Shown here: piece after piece, positions 33,665-42,784 of the stretch | Numbering within the stretch: the first letter of the stretch is position 1 | How the letters are laid out: each line of letters starts with the position of its first letter | Origin: Rhodoglobus vestalii | GTDB taxonomy: Bacteria; Actinomycetota; Actinomycetes; Actinomycetales; Microbacteriaceae | Length of the DNA: 64,000 bases | Direction of reading: 5' to 3' | NCBI RefSeq assembly: GCF_006788895.1 | Contig: NZ_VFRA01000001.1 | Span: 558,001 to 622,000 of the forward strand | Notes under the pieces: model-generated | What the model was told of the DNA's origin: nothing | Database searches by the model: none | Seen by the model: only the letters and a program-made list of their open reading frames with translations | Translations under genes and position numbers: made by a program

Positions 33665-34528
33665 TTACGGCTCAGGGCAGACCCCGTATTGCTGCCACTG
33701 AGCATCATCAAGCGGGATGCCGTCAGCGCTGAGCTGAATCACCAGGTCTGTGCCCTGAATCGTTACGTCATCGATCGTGAGCGCGGTGGGCAGGGAGGAC
33801 GCGACGCAGAATTCGCGCGAGTCGAGGAGGCTGCCCGCGAGGCCCGAGAACAGCTGATTCTCTCGCAGGTCGGCGACCGAGATTTGCTCGTCACCGAGCA
33901 ACACCGACTCGGGTTCAAAGGCAATAGCGTTACCGGCGGCGACAGGCACGAGATCCACCGCAACGGGGACCCGAATGAAGAACAGTTCGAACACCGTGCT
34001 CACCCGAATAGCCGAACCAACCAGCTCAATCGAATCAAGATCGAGACCGCTCAGACTGCCCGCGAGTTGATCGATCTGATCGCCGGGCACCGTGACATCA
34101 ATTGTGAGCGTCTCAAGAGCTTGCGTCGTATCCAGTGGCACCTCGGTGGCGATGAGGCGCGCGGATGACGTGAGCCCGTTCACCTCGAAGCGATCAATGT
34201 CGATAGTGACGACATCCACTCCTCCGGTCAGCACCTGCACCAACAGCGACCCTGAACCGAGATCGACAGCCACGTCATCACTCGAGGCAAGGCCCAAGGA
34301 GGTGACGATCCTGTCGCGCACGATTTCTGTCGCCACGGTTCGTCCGACGGTCTCCACCAGCACAACAGTCACGACGAGAATTACCACAACAACCCCACCG
34401 ATCAGCCACCAGAGCCACCGCCGACGCTTCTTCGTCGGCTTCGGGTTCTCCGAATCCGCCACCGTGTCGCCGCCGAGCACGAGTTCGACTGTTGCCTTTT
34501 CGGCTGTCGGCTGTTCTTCAGTGCCCAC
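33665..34528 (-). CDS. DUF2993-like (LmeA-type) membrane-anchored protein
   Basis: 287 residues. Residues 1-32 are cytosolic and end in KKRRRWLWW, followed by one transmembrane helix (about 33-55) and a roughly 230-residue outer domain of alternating short beta strands with LGSGSLLVQVLTGGVDVVTI, the look of DUF2993. The mycobacterial relative LmeA acts in lipomannan elongation; extrapolating that here is inference. I chose GTG 34528, 4 nt after the argS stop; the longer frame would start inside argS. Two cysteines near the C-terminus (EFCVAS, YGVCPEP) may pair. Confidence 0.83.
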   Translation of the reverse strand: MGTEEQPTAEKATVELVLGGDTVADSENPKPTKKRRRWLWWLIGGVVVVILVVTVVLVETVGRTVATEIVRDRIVTSLGLASSDDVAVDLGSGSLLVQVLTGGVDVVTIDIDRFEVNGLTSSARLIATEVPLDTTQALETLTIDVTVPGDQIDQLAGSLSGLDLDSIELVGSAIRVSTVFELFFIRVPVAVDLVPVAAGNAIAFEPESVLLGDEQISVADLRENQLFSGLAGSLLDSREFCVASSLPTALTIDDVTIQGTDLVIQLSADGIPLDDAQWQQYGVCPEP

Positions 34529-34532
34529 GGGC

Positions 34533-36194
34533 CTACATCCGCTCAGGTGCGCTGACGCCGAGCATCCAGAGGCCGTTGCGAAGCACTTGACCCACCGCGT
34601 CATTCACCCAGAGGCGCGTGCGGTGAACGTCGGTTACCTCTTCGTCATTCATCGGAGTCACGCGGCACTGGTCGTACCAACGGTGATAACTGCCGGCGAG
34701 TTCTTCCGCAAAGCGCGCGATTCGGTGCGGCTCGCGCAGTTCTGCGGCCTGGGCGACGATGCGCGGAAACTCGGCGAGCACGCCCAGCAGGATGCTTTCC
34801 GTTTCGTGGGTGAGGAGCGAGGCATCGAAAACTTGGCGATCCACCCCCGACTCCCCCGCATTGCGGGCGACGCTGTGCGTGCGGGCGTGGGCGTATTGCA
34901 CGTAAAAAACTGGGTTGTCGTTGGTGCGCTTCTGCAACACCTCGGGGTCGAGGGTGAGGGGCGAATCAGCTGGATAACGCCCCAGTGAGTAGCGCAGAGC
35001 ATCCGTTCCCAGCCAGTTGCGCAGGTCATTGAGCTCAATGATGTTGCCGGCACGCTTCGACAGCCGCGCACCATTGATGCTCACCAGTTGACCGATCAGC
35101 ACCTCAATATCTTTGGCGGGGTCGTCACCAGCAGCTCCCGCGAGCGCCCTAAGGCGGTGCACATAACCGTGGTGGTCGGCACCAAGCAGGTAAATCTTGT
35201 GGGCGAAACCACGGTCACCCTTGCTCAGGTAGTAGGCAGCATCGGCGGCGAAGTAGGTGTAGACACCATTGCCACGCTTGATGACGCGGTCTTTGTCATC
35301 GCCGAAATCGGTCGTGGTGACCCAGACGGCATCGTCGATATCTGCTACGTGTCCTTGGGCTCGCAACCGCTCCACAGCGTCATCGATCGCGCTCGTGCCA
35401 TCAGCGTTCGTGGCGTGCAGGGTGCGCTCACTGAACCAGACATCGAAGTGCACGTTGAAGTCGGCAAGAGATTTCTTCAGCTCCCCCAATTGCATTTCGT
35501 AACCGCGCTCGCGGGTGACAGCAATCGCCGCTTCATGGTCAAGCTCAAGCACTTCGGGGTTCGATGCCAACACGCCCTTCGCGAGTTCCGCAATGTAGGC
35601 ACCCGGGTAACCGTTCTCCGGAGTCGGCTCGCCCTTCGCAGCGGCAAGAATCGAGGCCGCAAAGTTGTCCATCTGATTGCCCGCATCATTAATGTAGAAC
35701 TCGCTGACAAGCTGGGCACCGGCAGCCTTCAGCACACGGGCCAGCGAATCCCCCAGTGCCGCCCACCGGGTATGACCGATGTGCAGCGGACCAGTGGGAT
35801 TGGCCGACACGAATTCCAAGTTGATGGTCTGACCCGCGAGCGAATCATTGTGACCGTAGGTCTCCCCTTGCTCGACGATGGTCTTGGCGAGTGCCCCCGC
35901 GGCAGCAGCATCCAGGGTGATGTTAATGAAACCGGGACCAGCGACATCCACCCCAGCGATGCCATCAATGGTGCGCACCTGCTCAGCAATCTCGGTCGCC
36001 AACTCGCGCGGGTTTGCCCCCAGCGGCTTCGCCAGCTTCATAGCGATGTTGGATGCCCAATCACCGTGATCGCGATTGCGCGGTCGCTCCAACACCAGAT
36101 CACTCACCGTCAGGCCCAGATCGGGCGTGCCGCGGTCAGCCGCAATGCGGATGACAACAGTGAGCAGGGTGGCAGAAAGATCGGCAGGATTCAC
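34533..36194 (-). CDS. argS: Arginyl-tRNA synthetase
   Basis: 553 residues, class I synthetase charging tRNA-Arg; a tRNA-Arg(CCG) gene is about 1.6 kb away. The HIGH motif appears as ANPTGPLHIGHTRWAALGDS, the KMSKS equivalent is degenerate (NGARLSKRAGNIIEL), and the C-terminal DALR anticodon-binding domain ends in WMLGVSAPERM. GTG 36194 is preferred over 36275 because a TACGCT -10 ends 7 nt before it and the protein then begins with the typical NPADLSATLL helix. The downstream DUF2993-like gene follows by 4 nt. Confidence 0.96.
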   Translation of the reverse strand: MNPADLSATLLTVVIRIAADRGTPDLGLTVSDLVLERPRNRDHGDWASNIAMKLAKPLGANPRELATEIAEQVRTIDGIAGVDVAGPGFINITLDAAAAGALAKTIVEQGETYGHNDSLAGQTINLEFVSANPTGPLHIGHTRWAALGDSLARVLKAAGAQLVSEFYINDAGNQMDNFAASILAAAKGEPTPENGYPGAYIAELAKGVLASNPEVLELDHEAAIAVTRERGYEMQLGELKKSLADFNVHFDVWFSERTLHATNADGTSAIDDAVERLRAQGHVADIDDAVWVTTTDFGDDKDRVIKRGNGVYTYFAADAAYYLSKGDRGFAHKIYLLGADHHGYVHRLRALAGAAGDDPAKDIEVLIGQLVSINGARLSKRAGNIIELNDLRNWLGTDALRYSLGRYPADSPLTLDPEVLQKRTNDNPVFYVQYAHARTHSVARNAGESGVDRQVFDASLLTHETESILLGVLAEFPRIVAQAAELREPHRIARFAEELAGSYHRWYDQCRVTPMNDEEVTDVHRTRLWVNDAVGQVLRNGLWMLGVSAPERM

Positions 36195-36201
36195 AGGATC
36201 A

Positions 36202-36207
36202 AGCGTA
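36202..36207 (-). promoter_or_regulatory. -10 element of argS
   Basis: TACGCT on the minus strand, 7 nt before GTG 36194. It predicts a leaderless argS mRNA and decides the start. Confidence 0.5.
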
Positions 36208-36327
36208 CTGTGCGGGCGCTGAAGTTCTGTTCGGGATGGGGCGGCCCTGCTCAGGATAGGTGGCGTGGTTCGCAACTTGGCCGGGTCACTACTCGCCTTT
36301 GCCGGTGCAGGTCACGAGAATGGAACT

Positions 36328-36912
36328 ATGGCTCTTCGACTTCGCGTTCTTCCTGCAGTTATCGCACTCAGTGCATCCGCTCTTCTGTTGACGGCGTGTG
36401 TTCAGGCAGAGCCCGACCGTACTGGGCTGAACCCGACGCGCACGATTAACCCATCGAGCACACCCAGCGCCGAGCCGGAGCCCGCCAGTTCGGCACCGAA
36501 CGACCCGGAGGCGACCGCCGTTGATGTGGCCTGCACTGACCTGATCTCGCCGCAAGCAATGTATGACTTCAACCCCAACTTTTTGCTGCTCAATAGCTTC
36601 ACCCCGGCCGCCGGAACACCTGCCGCGACCGCGCTCGCGTCGAAGGGTGTTGCCTGCCGTTGGGAGAATTCCACCAGCGGAGTAATGATCGATGTTTCCG
36701 TGGCCAAGCCCGCACCGAACAAGCTCGACGGGTTGAAGTCGAACGCGGGCGGTCCTGCGAGTGGTTTCGACGGCTACTTTGCTGCGGCTGGCGGCACCGG
36801 CACCGCGCAGATGTTCAGTGGTGCGTACTGGGCAACCCTCAGTTCGGAAGCATTCTTCGAAGCCGGAGATGCAGCAGAGCTGGTCTCCGACGTGCGCGCC
36901 GCACTCAATTAG
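36328..36912 (+). CDS. Putative lipoprotein of unknown function
   Basis: 194 residues with a type II signal peptide: basic MALRLRVLP, hydrophobic stretch and lipobox LLTAC, Cys at about 23. After it comes a Pro/Ser/Thr-rich linker (about 30-60), then a compact domain with two further cysteines (VACTDL, VACRWE) that may form a disulfide. I do not recognise the domain. ATG 36328 is chosen since it places the signal peptide at the N-terminus; a GTG at 36265 would add a non-signal stretch. It diverges from argS and its stop overlaps that of the convergent transglutaminase gene. Confidence 0.8.
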   Translation: MALRLRVLPAVIALSASALLLTACVQAEPDRTGLNPTRTINPSSTPSAEPEPASSAPNDPEATAVDVACTDLISPQAMYDFNPNFLLLNSFTPAAGTPAATALASKGVACRWENSTSGVMIDVSVAKPAPNKLDGLKSNAGGPASGFDGYFAAAGGTGTAQMFSGAYWATLSSEAFFEAGDAAELVSDVRAALN

Positions 36913-37703
36913 GCAAGTTGCACTGGTGACCGGTGGTCGTCAACGGGCAGCACATCGGCCGTCGCGGTGATCACAAGATTCTGCAAAAAAAGGTCGGCCC
37001 AGTGGTTGCTGAGGAACGCGACATCCGCTGCATCACGGCCAGTAGCGATTCGCACGAGTGATTGTCTCGGCGCCAGACCGGTGGAATCGACCACCCACCA
37101 CGCTCCATCAACATAAGCTTCGGCAACCGCGTGAAAATCCATCGGGCTCAGGCCCGGCGCATACACAGACGCGTAGCGAGCGGGCACATCTTTCGCCCGC
37201 AGCATCGCGACCGTTAGGTGGGCATAATCGCGACACACACCCCGTCGCGTCAGCAGCGAATGTTCGGCACCATCAGTGGCCACAGACACCCCCGGGGTGT
37301 AGCGGAGATTCTGCGAGACCCAATCGCGAACTGCCTGCACCAACTCGTGACCCGTCTGGCTCGGGAACAACGAGCGAGCAGTAGGAGTGAGAGCATCAGA
37401 CTCGCAGTATCGACTAGGGCGCAGATACTCAACCCGGTCGAGTTCATTGAGCGGGGCTGGCGCCGGGGGCTCTTCGACGGTGGCGGCATAATCCACGACC
37501 AGACGCCCGGGACCCGCGATCAGCGAATGCAAGCGGGTTCCGCGGGCATCGACCAACTCTGTTGGTTGCTGGGCTTCACCATCCAACACAAAATTCGCCG
37601 ATTCGGATGCCGTGGGCCAGTGCGCAGAAACCGCGATACTAAACACCATTTCGGTGCGACCGCGAAGATCAAGTTCTTGATGGGACGAAACGGTGCGCAG
37701 CAT
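36909..37703 (-). CDS. Transglutaminase-like cysteine protease/transferase domain protein
   Basis: 264 residues. The C-terminal half has the papain-like transglutaminase core with the full triad: Cys in TRRGVCRDYAHLTVAML, His in SPMDFHAVAEAYVDGAWWVV and Asp in VVDSTGLAPR. The N-terminal half is a beta domain, as in the bacterial transglutaminase-like family (COG1305). Such proteins may cleave or crosslink peptides, but targets are unknown. No signal peptide is visible, so it is probably cytosolic. The start is ATG 37703 with a CAGTAT hexamer 6 nt upstream; its stop overlaps the lipoprotein stop. Confidence 0.9.
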   Translation of the reverse strand: MLRTVSSHQELDLRGRTEMVFSIAVSAHWPTASESANFVLDGEAQQPTELVDARGTRLHSLIAGPGRLVVDYAATVEEPPAPAPLNELDRVEYLRPSRYCESDALTPTARSLFPSQTGHELVQAVRDWVSQNLRYTPGVSVATDGAEHSLLTRRGVCRDYAHLTVAMLRAKDVPARYASVYAPGLSPMDFHAVAEAYVDGAWWVVDSTGLAPRQSLVRIATGRDAADVAFLSNHWADLFLQNLVITATADVLPVDDHRSPVQLA

Positions 37704-37789
37704 CGGACGATACTGTCACGGGAAGCTGAAGTGGACATCAGAACATCGTGCGTAGGGTCGCGGTAATTGCTTGCTAGGATTGCCTCCTT

Positions 37790-37862
37790 GCCTTCGTAGC
37801 TCAGGGGATAGAGCGCCGGTTTCCGGTACCGTAGGTCGGGGGTTCGATTCCCTCCGGGGGCA
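37790..37862 (+). tRNA. tRNA-Arg (anticodon CCG)
   Basis: 73 nt without encoded CCA. The acceptor GCCTTCG pairs with CGGGGGC (two G-T pairs), followed by discriminator A. The D arm GCTCAGGGGATAGAGC and T loop TTCGATT are canonical. The anticodon arm CCGGT-TTCCGGT-ACCGT has one mismatch at 27-43. Anticodon CCG at positions 34-36 reads CGG arginine codons. Confidence 0.95.
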
Positions 37863-37954
37863 CAAAAAAATTTCGCTGCGATCCGCCGCATCGCCGCCGC
37901 GCGGGCTTCCCTTCTCCCGTGTGACGGTCACCTCAGCTACGAGACGACGCAGCG

Positions 37955-39391
37955 TTACTGCGCGTCGCTCGAGTGCGACTCCAAAAATTCGTAGAGCTCA
38001 CGGTCATCCACTCCCGGGAAGGTTCCAGACGGTAGCGGCGACAGAATATGGGCGTGCAGTTTTGCGCTCGACCACGCGTTGCCCGCCCAGCGGTCGCGCA
38101 AAGCGTCTTCCGGTTTGCGACAGCAGGTCTCATCGGGGCACGTGGACGACCGACGGATGTCGGTCGCACGCCCGCGGAACCATTTGGAATGCGAAAACGG
38201 CACACCGATCGTGATCGAGAACTCTTCGGCATCCGTGGTTCCCGTCTGGGTAGATTCGAAGAAGCTACCGTCAGGGGTGTCGGTGTACTGGTAGAACTCG
38301 GTGGTGCGGTTAGTGCGAGTGAAGGCGGTGCGCGCGCTCCAATTGCGGCACACAAACTGCCCCTCGGCTGAGCCCGTGACATCCACCGGCAGGCGCAGAC
38401 CGTCATTCTCGTACGCCTTGTAGACGGCGCCATCATCGCCGACGCGCAAGAAATGGGTTTCGAGGTCAAGGTGCGAAGTCGCAAGATTAGTGAAGCGAAG
38501 CGCTGCCGCCTCATGGGTGACGCCGAAGGCATCCCGAAAATCCTCCACCGCGATGTTGCGCTGTGCTTTAGCGTCGCTCAAGAAACCGACGGACTGCTTC
38601 AATGGCATCAAAACTGCGGCCGCAAAGTAATTAATCTCGAGACGCTGATGCAGGAACTGGGCATAGCTGGTGGGCTCGGTGTGACCAAGCACGCGGTGTG
38701 CCATCGCCTGCAACGCCATCGAACGCAGACCGTGTCCGCCCGGAATCGAAGCAGGCGGCAAATAGATGCGGCCGTGCTTGAGGTCAGTGACCGAACGCGC
38801 AGAGTGTGGCAGATCGTGCACATGAACCAGCTCAAATCCCAGCGACTCTGCCATCAAACTGACCGCGCGGTGGGTGAGCGCCCCGGTGGTGTGATTGCCG
38901 GCAATCGTAAGTTTTTCTGCTTCGGCCTCAAGATCGGGCAAGTAGTTGTCAAGAGTTCGCATGTGTTGGCGCAGCTCGGTGTTGGCGCGGCGTGCCTCCT
39001 CGGGAGTTGCAATGGCCTTACGCGAACGGGTAGCCAGTTCGTGATGCAATCCCACGATCGCCTCCAGCGTCTCATCCGGAATGCCCTTCGATGGGCGAAT
39101 TTTAGGTAACCCCAACGAGGCGTAAATGGTGCTGCGCTGCACCCGATCCAGCTCGATCTCCAGGGCCGCACGCTTGGTCGGTGGTGCCTCATCAAGCAAA
39201 TCAGCCAACTGGATGTCCGTGGCGGAAGCGATCGCAGATAGCAGGGTCAGTCGCGGCTCTCGTCGCCCGTTCTCCATGAGAGAGAGTTGGCTACCCGCGA
39301 CACCCACGCGGTCGCCGAGCTGGTCAAGGGTGAAACCGGCGCTGGTACGGAAATGGCGGATGCGTTGGCCTAAAGTCACAAGATCATTCAC
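37955..39391 (-). CDS. XRE-family regulator with IrrE-like metallopeptidase and DUF2083 domains (RamB-like)
   Basis: 478 residues. An N-terminal helix-turn-helix at about 8-62 (LGQRIRHFRTSAGFTLDQLG, then SQLSLMENGRREP) is followed by a helical linker, an IrrE/ImmA-type domain (about 180-300) and a C-terminal cysteine-containing region (CRNWSART, CPDETCCRKPED) typical of DUF2083. The Corynebacterium homologue RamB and the mycobacterial one regulate acetate and glyoxylate metabolism. The divergent neighbour is pckG, whose product links the TCA cycle to gluconeogenesis, so control of C2 growth is a fair inference. The start is GTG 39391, 6 nt after TATAGT. The IrrE-like domain lacks a clear HExxH. 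Confidence 0.88.
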   Translation of the reverse strand: MNDLVTLGQRIRHFRTSAGFTLDQLGDRVGVAGSQLSLMENGRREPRLTLLSAIASATDIQLADLLDEAPPTKRAALEIELDRVQRSTIYASLGLPKIRPSKGIPDETLEAIVGLHHELATRSRKAIATPEEARRANTELRQHMRTLDNYLPDLEAEAEKLTIAGNHTTGALTHRAVSLMAESLGFELVHVHDLPHSARSVTDLKHGRIYLPPASIPGGHGLRSMALQAMAHRVLGHTEPTSYAQFLHQRLEINYFAAAVLMPLKQSVGFLSDAKAQRNIAVEDFRDAFGVTHEAAALRFTNLATSHLDLETHFLRVGDDGAVYKAYENDGLRLPVDVTGSAEGQFVCRNWSARTAFTRTNRTTEFYQYTDTPDGSFFESTQTGTTDAEEFSITIGVPFSHSKWFRGRATDIRRSSTCPDETCCRKPEDALRDRWAGNAWSSAKLHAHILSPLPSGTFPGVDDRELYEFLESHSSDAQ

Positions 39392-39397
39392 AGGATC

Positions 39398-39403
39398 ACT
39401 ATA
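39398..39403 (-). promoter_or_regulatory. -10 element of the RamB-like regulator gene
   Basis: TATAGT on the minus strand, then 6 nt and GTG 39391. Leaderless arrangement. It lies next to the inverted repeat at 39407-39424. Confidence 0.55.
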
Positions 39404-39406
39404 ACT

Positions 39407-39424
39407 AAAGAATGCAGATTCTTT
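39407..39424. promoter_or_regulatory. Inverted repeat AAAGAAT-N4-ATTCTTT, candidate operator between ramB-like gene and pckG
   Basis: A perfect 7-bp inverted repeat with a 4-nt spacer (GCAG), located where the -35 to -10 spacer of the regulator gene should lie and 92 bp upstream of the pckG start. Position suggests autoregulation and pckG control; binding is inferred. Confidence 0.6.
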
Positions 39425-39515
39425 TCACCCAAATCGGCAGCAACGTGCAAAAAAAAGGTTCATGATCGAAGAAGAGCAATTTTTTCAGAACCACGAGCCT
39501 CAGCGGAAGGTAGAA

Positions 39516-41345
39516 ATGAGCATCGCCGAGTTGACAAAGACCCACTGCTCCGCACCCGACGGGACCGACCACAGCGTCATCACCTGGGTGAACGAAATCG
39601 CCACGTTGACGCAGCCCGACGAGATCGTCTGGTGCACCGGCAGCGCCGAAGAAGCCGACCAACTCGCCGAACTCATGGTCGAAGCCGGAACGCTCACCCG
39701 CCTCAACGATGAGTACCGCCCTCACAGCTTCCTCGCCCGTAGCGACCCCAGCGACGTCGCTCGCGTCGAATCACGCACCTTCATCTGTTCCGTCAACGAG
39801 AGCGACGCAGGCCCCTCCAACAACTGGGCCCCTCCCGCCGAAATGCGCACCACCCTCGACGGACTCTTCGCCAGCAGCATGCGCGGTCGCCGCATGTTCG
39901 TCGTACCGTTCTCCATGGGACCGCTTGGTTCCCCTCTCGCCAAAATCGGTGTTCAAGTCACCGACTCCCCCTACGTCGTCATGAGCATGGGCATCATGAC
40001 GCGCATGGGAACCGCGGTTCTCGAATCGATTGATGACTCCACGGAATGGGTGCGCGCCATCCACAGTGTCGGAGCACCGCTAGCCGCCAACGATACCGAT
40101 GTGCCGTGGCCCTGCAATCAGACCAAATACATCAGTCATTTCCCAGAGACCCGAGAGATCTGGTCATTTGGTTCTGCCTACGGCGGCAACGCGATTCTCG
40201 CCAAGAAGTCGTTCGCGCTTCGCATCGCCTCGGTAATTGCTCGCGACGAAGGATGGCTCGCCGAGCACATGCTTCTGCTCAAACTCACCAACCCGCGCGG
40301 TCGTGTCTTCCACATCGCCGCGGCATTCCCCAGCGCGTGTGGCAAAACAAATCTTGCGATGATCAAGCCCACGATTCCCGGCTGGAAAGCCGAAACAATC
40401 GGTGACGACATCGCGTGGCTCGGCAAAGGGGCCGACGGCCGACTTCGTGCCATCAACCCCGAAGCTGGCTTCTTTGGCGTGGCTCCGGGAACCGGATACA
40501 GCACCAACGAGACCGCGATGGACACCATCTGGGGCAACACCGTCTTCACCAACGTCGCGCTAAAAGACAACGGCGACGTCTGGTGGGAAGGAATGACCGA
40601 TGAGGCGCCTGAGCACCTCATCGACTGGCAGGGAAACGATTGGACGCCAGAATCTGGCACTCCGTCGTCGCACCCAAACTCACGTTTTACTGTGGCAGCA
40701 GCACAATGCCCCACCATCGCAGATGACTGGGAATCACCACAGGGCGTCGTCATTGACGCAATAATCTTCGGCGGTCGCCGCGCGACCAACGTGCCGCTAG
40801 TGGTGGAGGCACGAGATTGGGAGCATGGCGTCTACCTGGGCGCCACTATCTCATCTGAGCGAACGGCGGCCGCCGAAGGCACCATCGGCGAACTACGGCG
40901 TGACCCGTTTGCCATGATGCCGTTCTGCGGATACAACATGGCCGATCACTGGGCGCACTGGCTCTCAGTCGGCCAAGATCTGCGCACATCAGGCACTGTG
41001 CCTCGTATTTTCCAAGTGAACTGGTTCCGCAAAGGCCCAGACGGATCCTTCCTGTGGCCAGGCTTTGGCGAGAACTCGCGCGTGCTCGAGTGGATCCTTG
41101 ACCGTGTCGACGGACAGCTTGCTGCCCGCGACAGCGCTCTCGGCTTGCTCCCGCGCGACGGCGACCTCAACATCCACGGTCTTGAGCTCAGCGACGAGAC
41201 CATGCAGCAGCTATTTGCGATCGACACCGACTCATGGAAAGCAGAAGCAGCATCCACTGAAGAGTTCTTTGCAACCTTCGACGGTCGCGTTCCGGCTGCG
41301 GTAACGCGGCAACTTGAACACCTGAAAGCGCGCCTCGACGCCTAA
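39516..41345 (+). CDS. pckG: Phosphoenolpyruvate carboxykinase (GTP)
   Basis: 609 residues. It converts oxaloacetate and GTP to phosphoenolpyruvate, the entry to gluconeogenesis. The P-loop is [15 protein letters not shown] with the hyper-reactive Cys; [18 protein letters not shown] and [20 protein letters not shown] are GTP-form PEPCK signatures, and [15 protein letters not shown] and the guanine-pocket [14 protein letters not shown] follow. I chose ATG 39516 because GGAAGG lies 5 nt upstream and the length matches the family; ATG 39462 would add 18 residues. It diverges from the RamB-like regulator. Confidence 0.98.
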   Translation: MSIAELTKTHCSAPDGTDHSVITWVNEIATLTQPDEIVWCTGSAEEADQLAELMVEAGTLTRLNDEYRPHSFLARSDPSDVARVESRTFICSVNESDAGPSNNWAPPAEMRTTLDGLFASSMRGRRMFVVPFSMGPLGSPLAKIGVQVTDSPYVVMSMGIMTRMGTAVLESIDDSTEWVRAIHSVGAPLAANDTDVPWPCNQTKYISHFPETREIWSFGSAYGGNAILAKKSFALRIASVIARDEGWLAEHMLLLKLTNPRGRVFHIAAAFPSACGKTNLAMIKPTIPGWKAETIGDDIAWLGKGADGRLRAINPEAGFFGVAPGTGYSTNETAMDTIWGNTVFTNVALKDNGDVWWEGMTDEAPEHLIDWQGNDWTPESGTPSSHPNSRFTVAAAQCPTIADDWESPQGVVIDAIIFGGRRATNVPLVVEARDWEHGVYLGATISSERTAAAEGTIGELRRDPFAMMPFCGYNMADHWAHWLSVGQDLRTSGTVPRIFQVNWFRKGPDGSFLWPGFGENSRVLEWILDRVDGQLAARDSALGLLPRDGDLNIHGLELSDETMQQLFAIDTDSWKAEAASTEEFFATFDGRVPAAVTRQLEHLKARLDA

Positions 41346-41449
41346 CCAACGAAACCGCCTCGTCGTTCGTCTTAACTAGTGTGACCACAATTGCGCTAAC
41401 TGTTGGCCATTCCTCGGCCACAATAGAGATGACGGCGAGGAGGGGCTCA

Positions 41450-41989
41450 GTGACTGAGACCGAAAACACCCCTGCCCGGTGGGAAGACGTGGTCACGCAA
41501 CTCGTCGCCGAGCGAGGCGAAGCCTTGACGCGCTATGCGTATCTAATCTCCGGCAACCGTGAAGATGCATCCGACCTCGTGCACGATGCGCTCGTCAAAA
41601 CCTTCGGTCGGTTACGCAACGGATTTACGATAGTGAGCGCTGAGGCGTACGTGCGCCGGGCGATTCTCAACACCTATCTCGACCGAGGCCGGCGCATCAG
41701 TCGTTGGAGAAAAATTGCCCACCTCACCGCCGAGCCCGAAAGCCAGCCACCAGCGGATGCCAACACTGAGACCCGCATCGACATCCAATCCCAATTGATG
41801 AAGCTGCGACCGCGTGAACGAGCCTGCCTGGTGCTGCGCTATTACGAAGACCTCACAGTGGATGACATTGCCGAGACCCTGCAGATCAGCCCCGGTGCGG
41901 TGAAACGGTATCTCAGTGATGCGCTAGCCCGAATGGCTGCCGGTCTCGATCGCGCCGACCCAGACAACCTTGGGGGCCGCCATGGTTGA
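41450..41989 (+). CDS. ECF RNA polymerase sigma factor (SigE/sigma-24 type)
   Basis: 179 residues with sigma region 2 (about 22-90: LTRYAYLISGNREDASDLVH, then LRNG and YVRRAILNTYLD) and region 4 (about 118-165: LRPRERACLVLRYYEDLTVD, then IAETLQISPGAVKRYLSDAL). Region 3 is missing, as in all ECF factors. The start is GTG 41450, 4 nt after GAGGAGGGG; upstream in-frame GTG 41381 lacks such a site. It overlaps the next gene by 8 nt, so sigma factor and membrane protein are coupled, the classic sigma/anti-sigma layout. Confidence 0.92.
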   Translation: MTETENTPARWEDVVTQLVAERGEALTRYAYLISGNREDASDLVHDALVKTFGRLRNGFTIVSAEAYVRRAILNTYLDRGRRISRWRKIAHLTAEPESQPPADANTETRIDIQSQLMKLRPRERACLVLRYYEDLTVDDIAETLQISPGAVKRYLSDALARMAAGLDRADPDNLGGRHG

Positions 41990-42719
41990 TGAATCCCAGA
42001 TGCGCTCATACTTCGCTGACGGCGAAACCCCCGCGATCCCGATCGACGCTGACACCATAGTGTCGCGCAGCAAGGCTCGACGCCGACCACGGCAGTTCGC
42101 TGTAGGCACGGTAGGTGTTCTCGCGGCGGCATCCCTTGTTTTTGCCGGTGTGAACACATTCCCGCCCGCGAACGATCTCACTTCGGCGGGGATCATGGCA
42201 GAGGATTCCAGCTCGCGAGCGGAAAGCGACTCGGAGGCTGGCGCCGCTGAGTCGCTCCTCGCGCCGAACACTTTTGCTGACACAGAAACTTGCGGGGCGA
42301 TTATTCCCAGCCAGGCTGCCTCGCCCTACGGGCTTACGCTCGAGGTCGACCTACCCGGCCCGATACGTTCATCCGGCAGCGCTTTCGGCTCTGTTCGACT
42401 CACCAATACTTCGGATGTTGCGGTCACGGGAACAACTGCGACAGTCCCCGATCTGAACCTCACCCGCGACGAGGTGTCCATCTCCCACAGTCCTGACGCC
42501 CAGATTTTGTCGGTCACCCCGGTGAATCTTCAGCCGGGGCAAAGCCTTGAGTTTGCGATTTCTCTCGACATCTGCGACTGCACGACCAGTGACACCGGTG
42601 GCAGGCTCGAACCCGGCATCTACACCGTCAGTACGTCCCTTGCGTTTGTGCCCAATGACGCTACCGATGGTGCTGCGGCTGAGGTTCGAAGCTCTGCCGC
42701 GACCGTTGTTCTCGAGTAG
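41982..42719 (+). CDS. Single-pass membrane protein, probable regulator of the adjacent sigma factor
   Basis: 245 residues. A short cytosolic part (1-42, ending KARRRPRQF) precedes one transmembrane helix (about 43-62) and an outer part with an acidic Ser/Glu linker and an Ig-like beta domain (about 100-240) bearing cysteines (ETCGA, DICDCTT). The overlap with the sigma gene suggests an anti-sigma factor, but the cytosolic part is short and has no HxxxCxxC zinc motif, so it would be an atypical one. ATG 41982 follows a GGGGG run by 5 nt. Confidence 0.78.
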   Translation: MVDESQMRSYFADGETPAIPIDADTIVSRSKARRRPRQFAVGTVGVLAAASLVFAGVNTFPPANDLTSAGIMAEDSSSRAESDSEAGAAESLLAPNTFADTETCGAIIPSQAASPYGLTLEVDLPGPIRSSGSAFGSVRLTNTSDVAVTGTTATVPDLNLTRDEVSISHSPDAQILSVTPVNLQPGQSLEFAISLDICDCTTSDTGGRLEPGIYTVSTSLAFVPNDATDGAAAEVRSSAATVVLE

Positions 42720-42784
42720 TTTCCGCACTCGGGCGGTAGGTTCTCAGTACGGTGTGTTCGAAAAATGTACGAAAGGCGTGTCGA

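Noticed and set aside
35088..36449. 453-codon open frame antisense to argS
   Set aside because: Composition (Arg/His/Val-rich) and position are those of a shadow of a high-GC gene; argS motifs on the other strand are complete.
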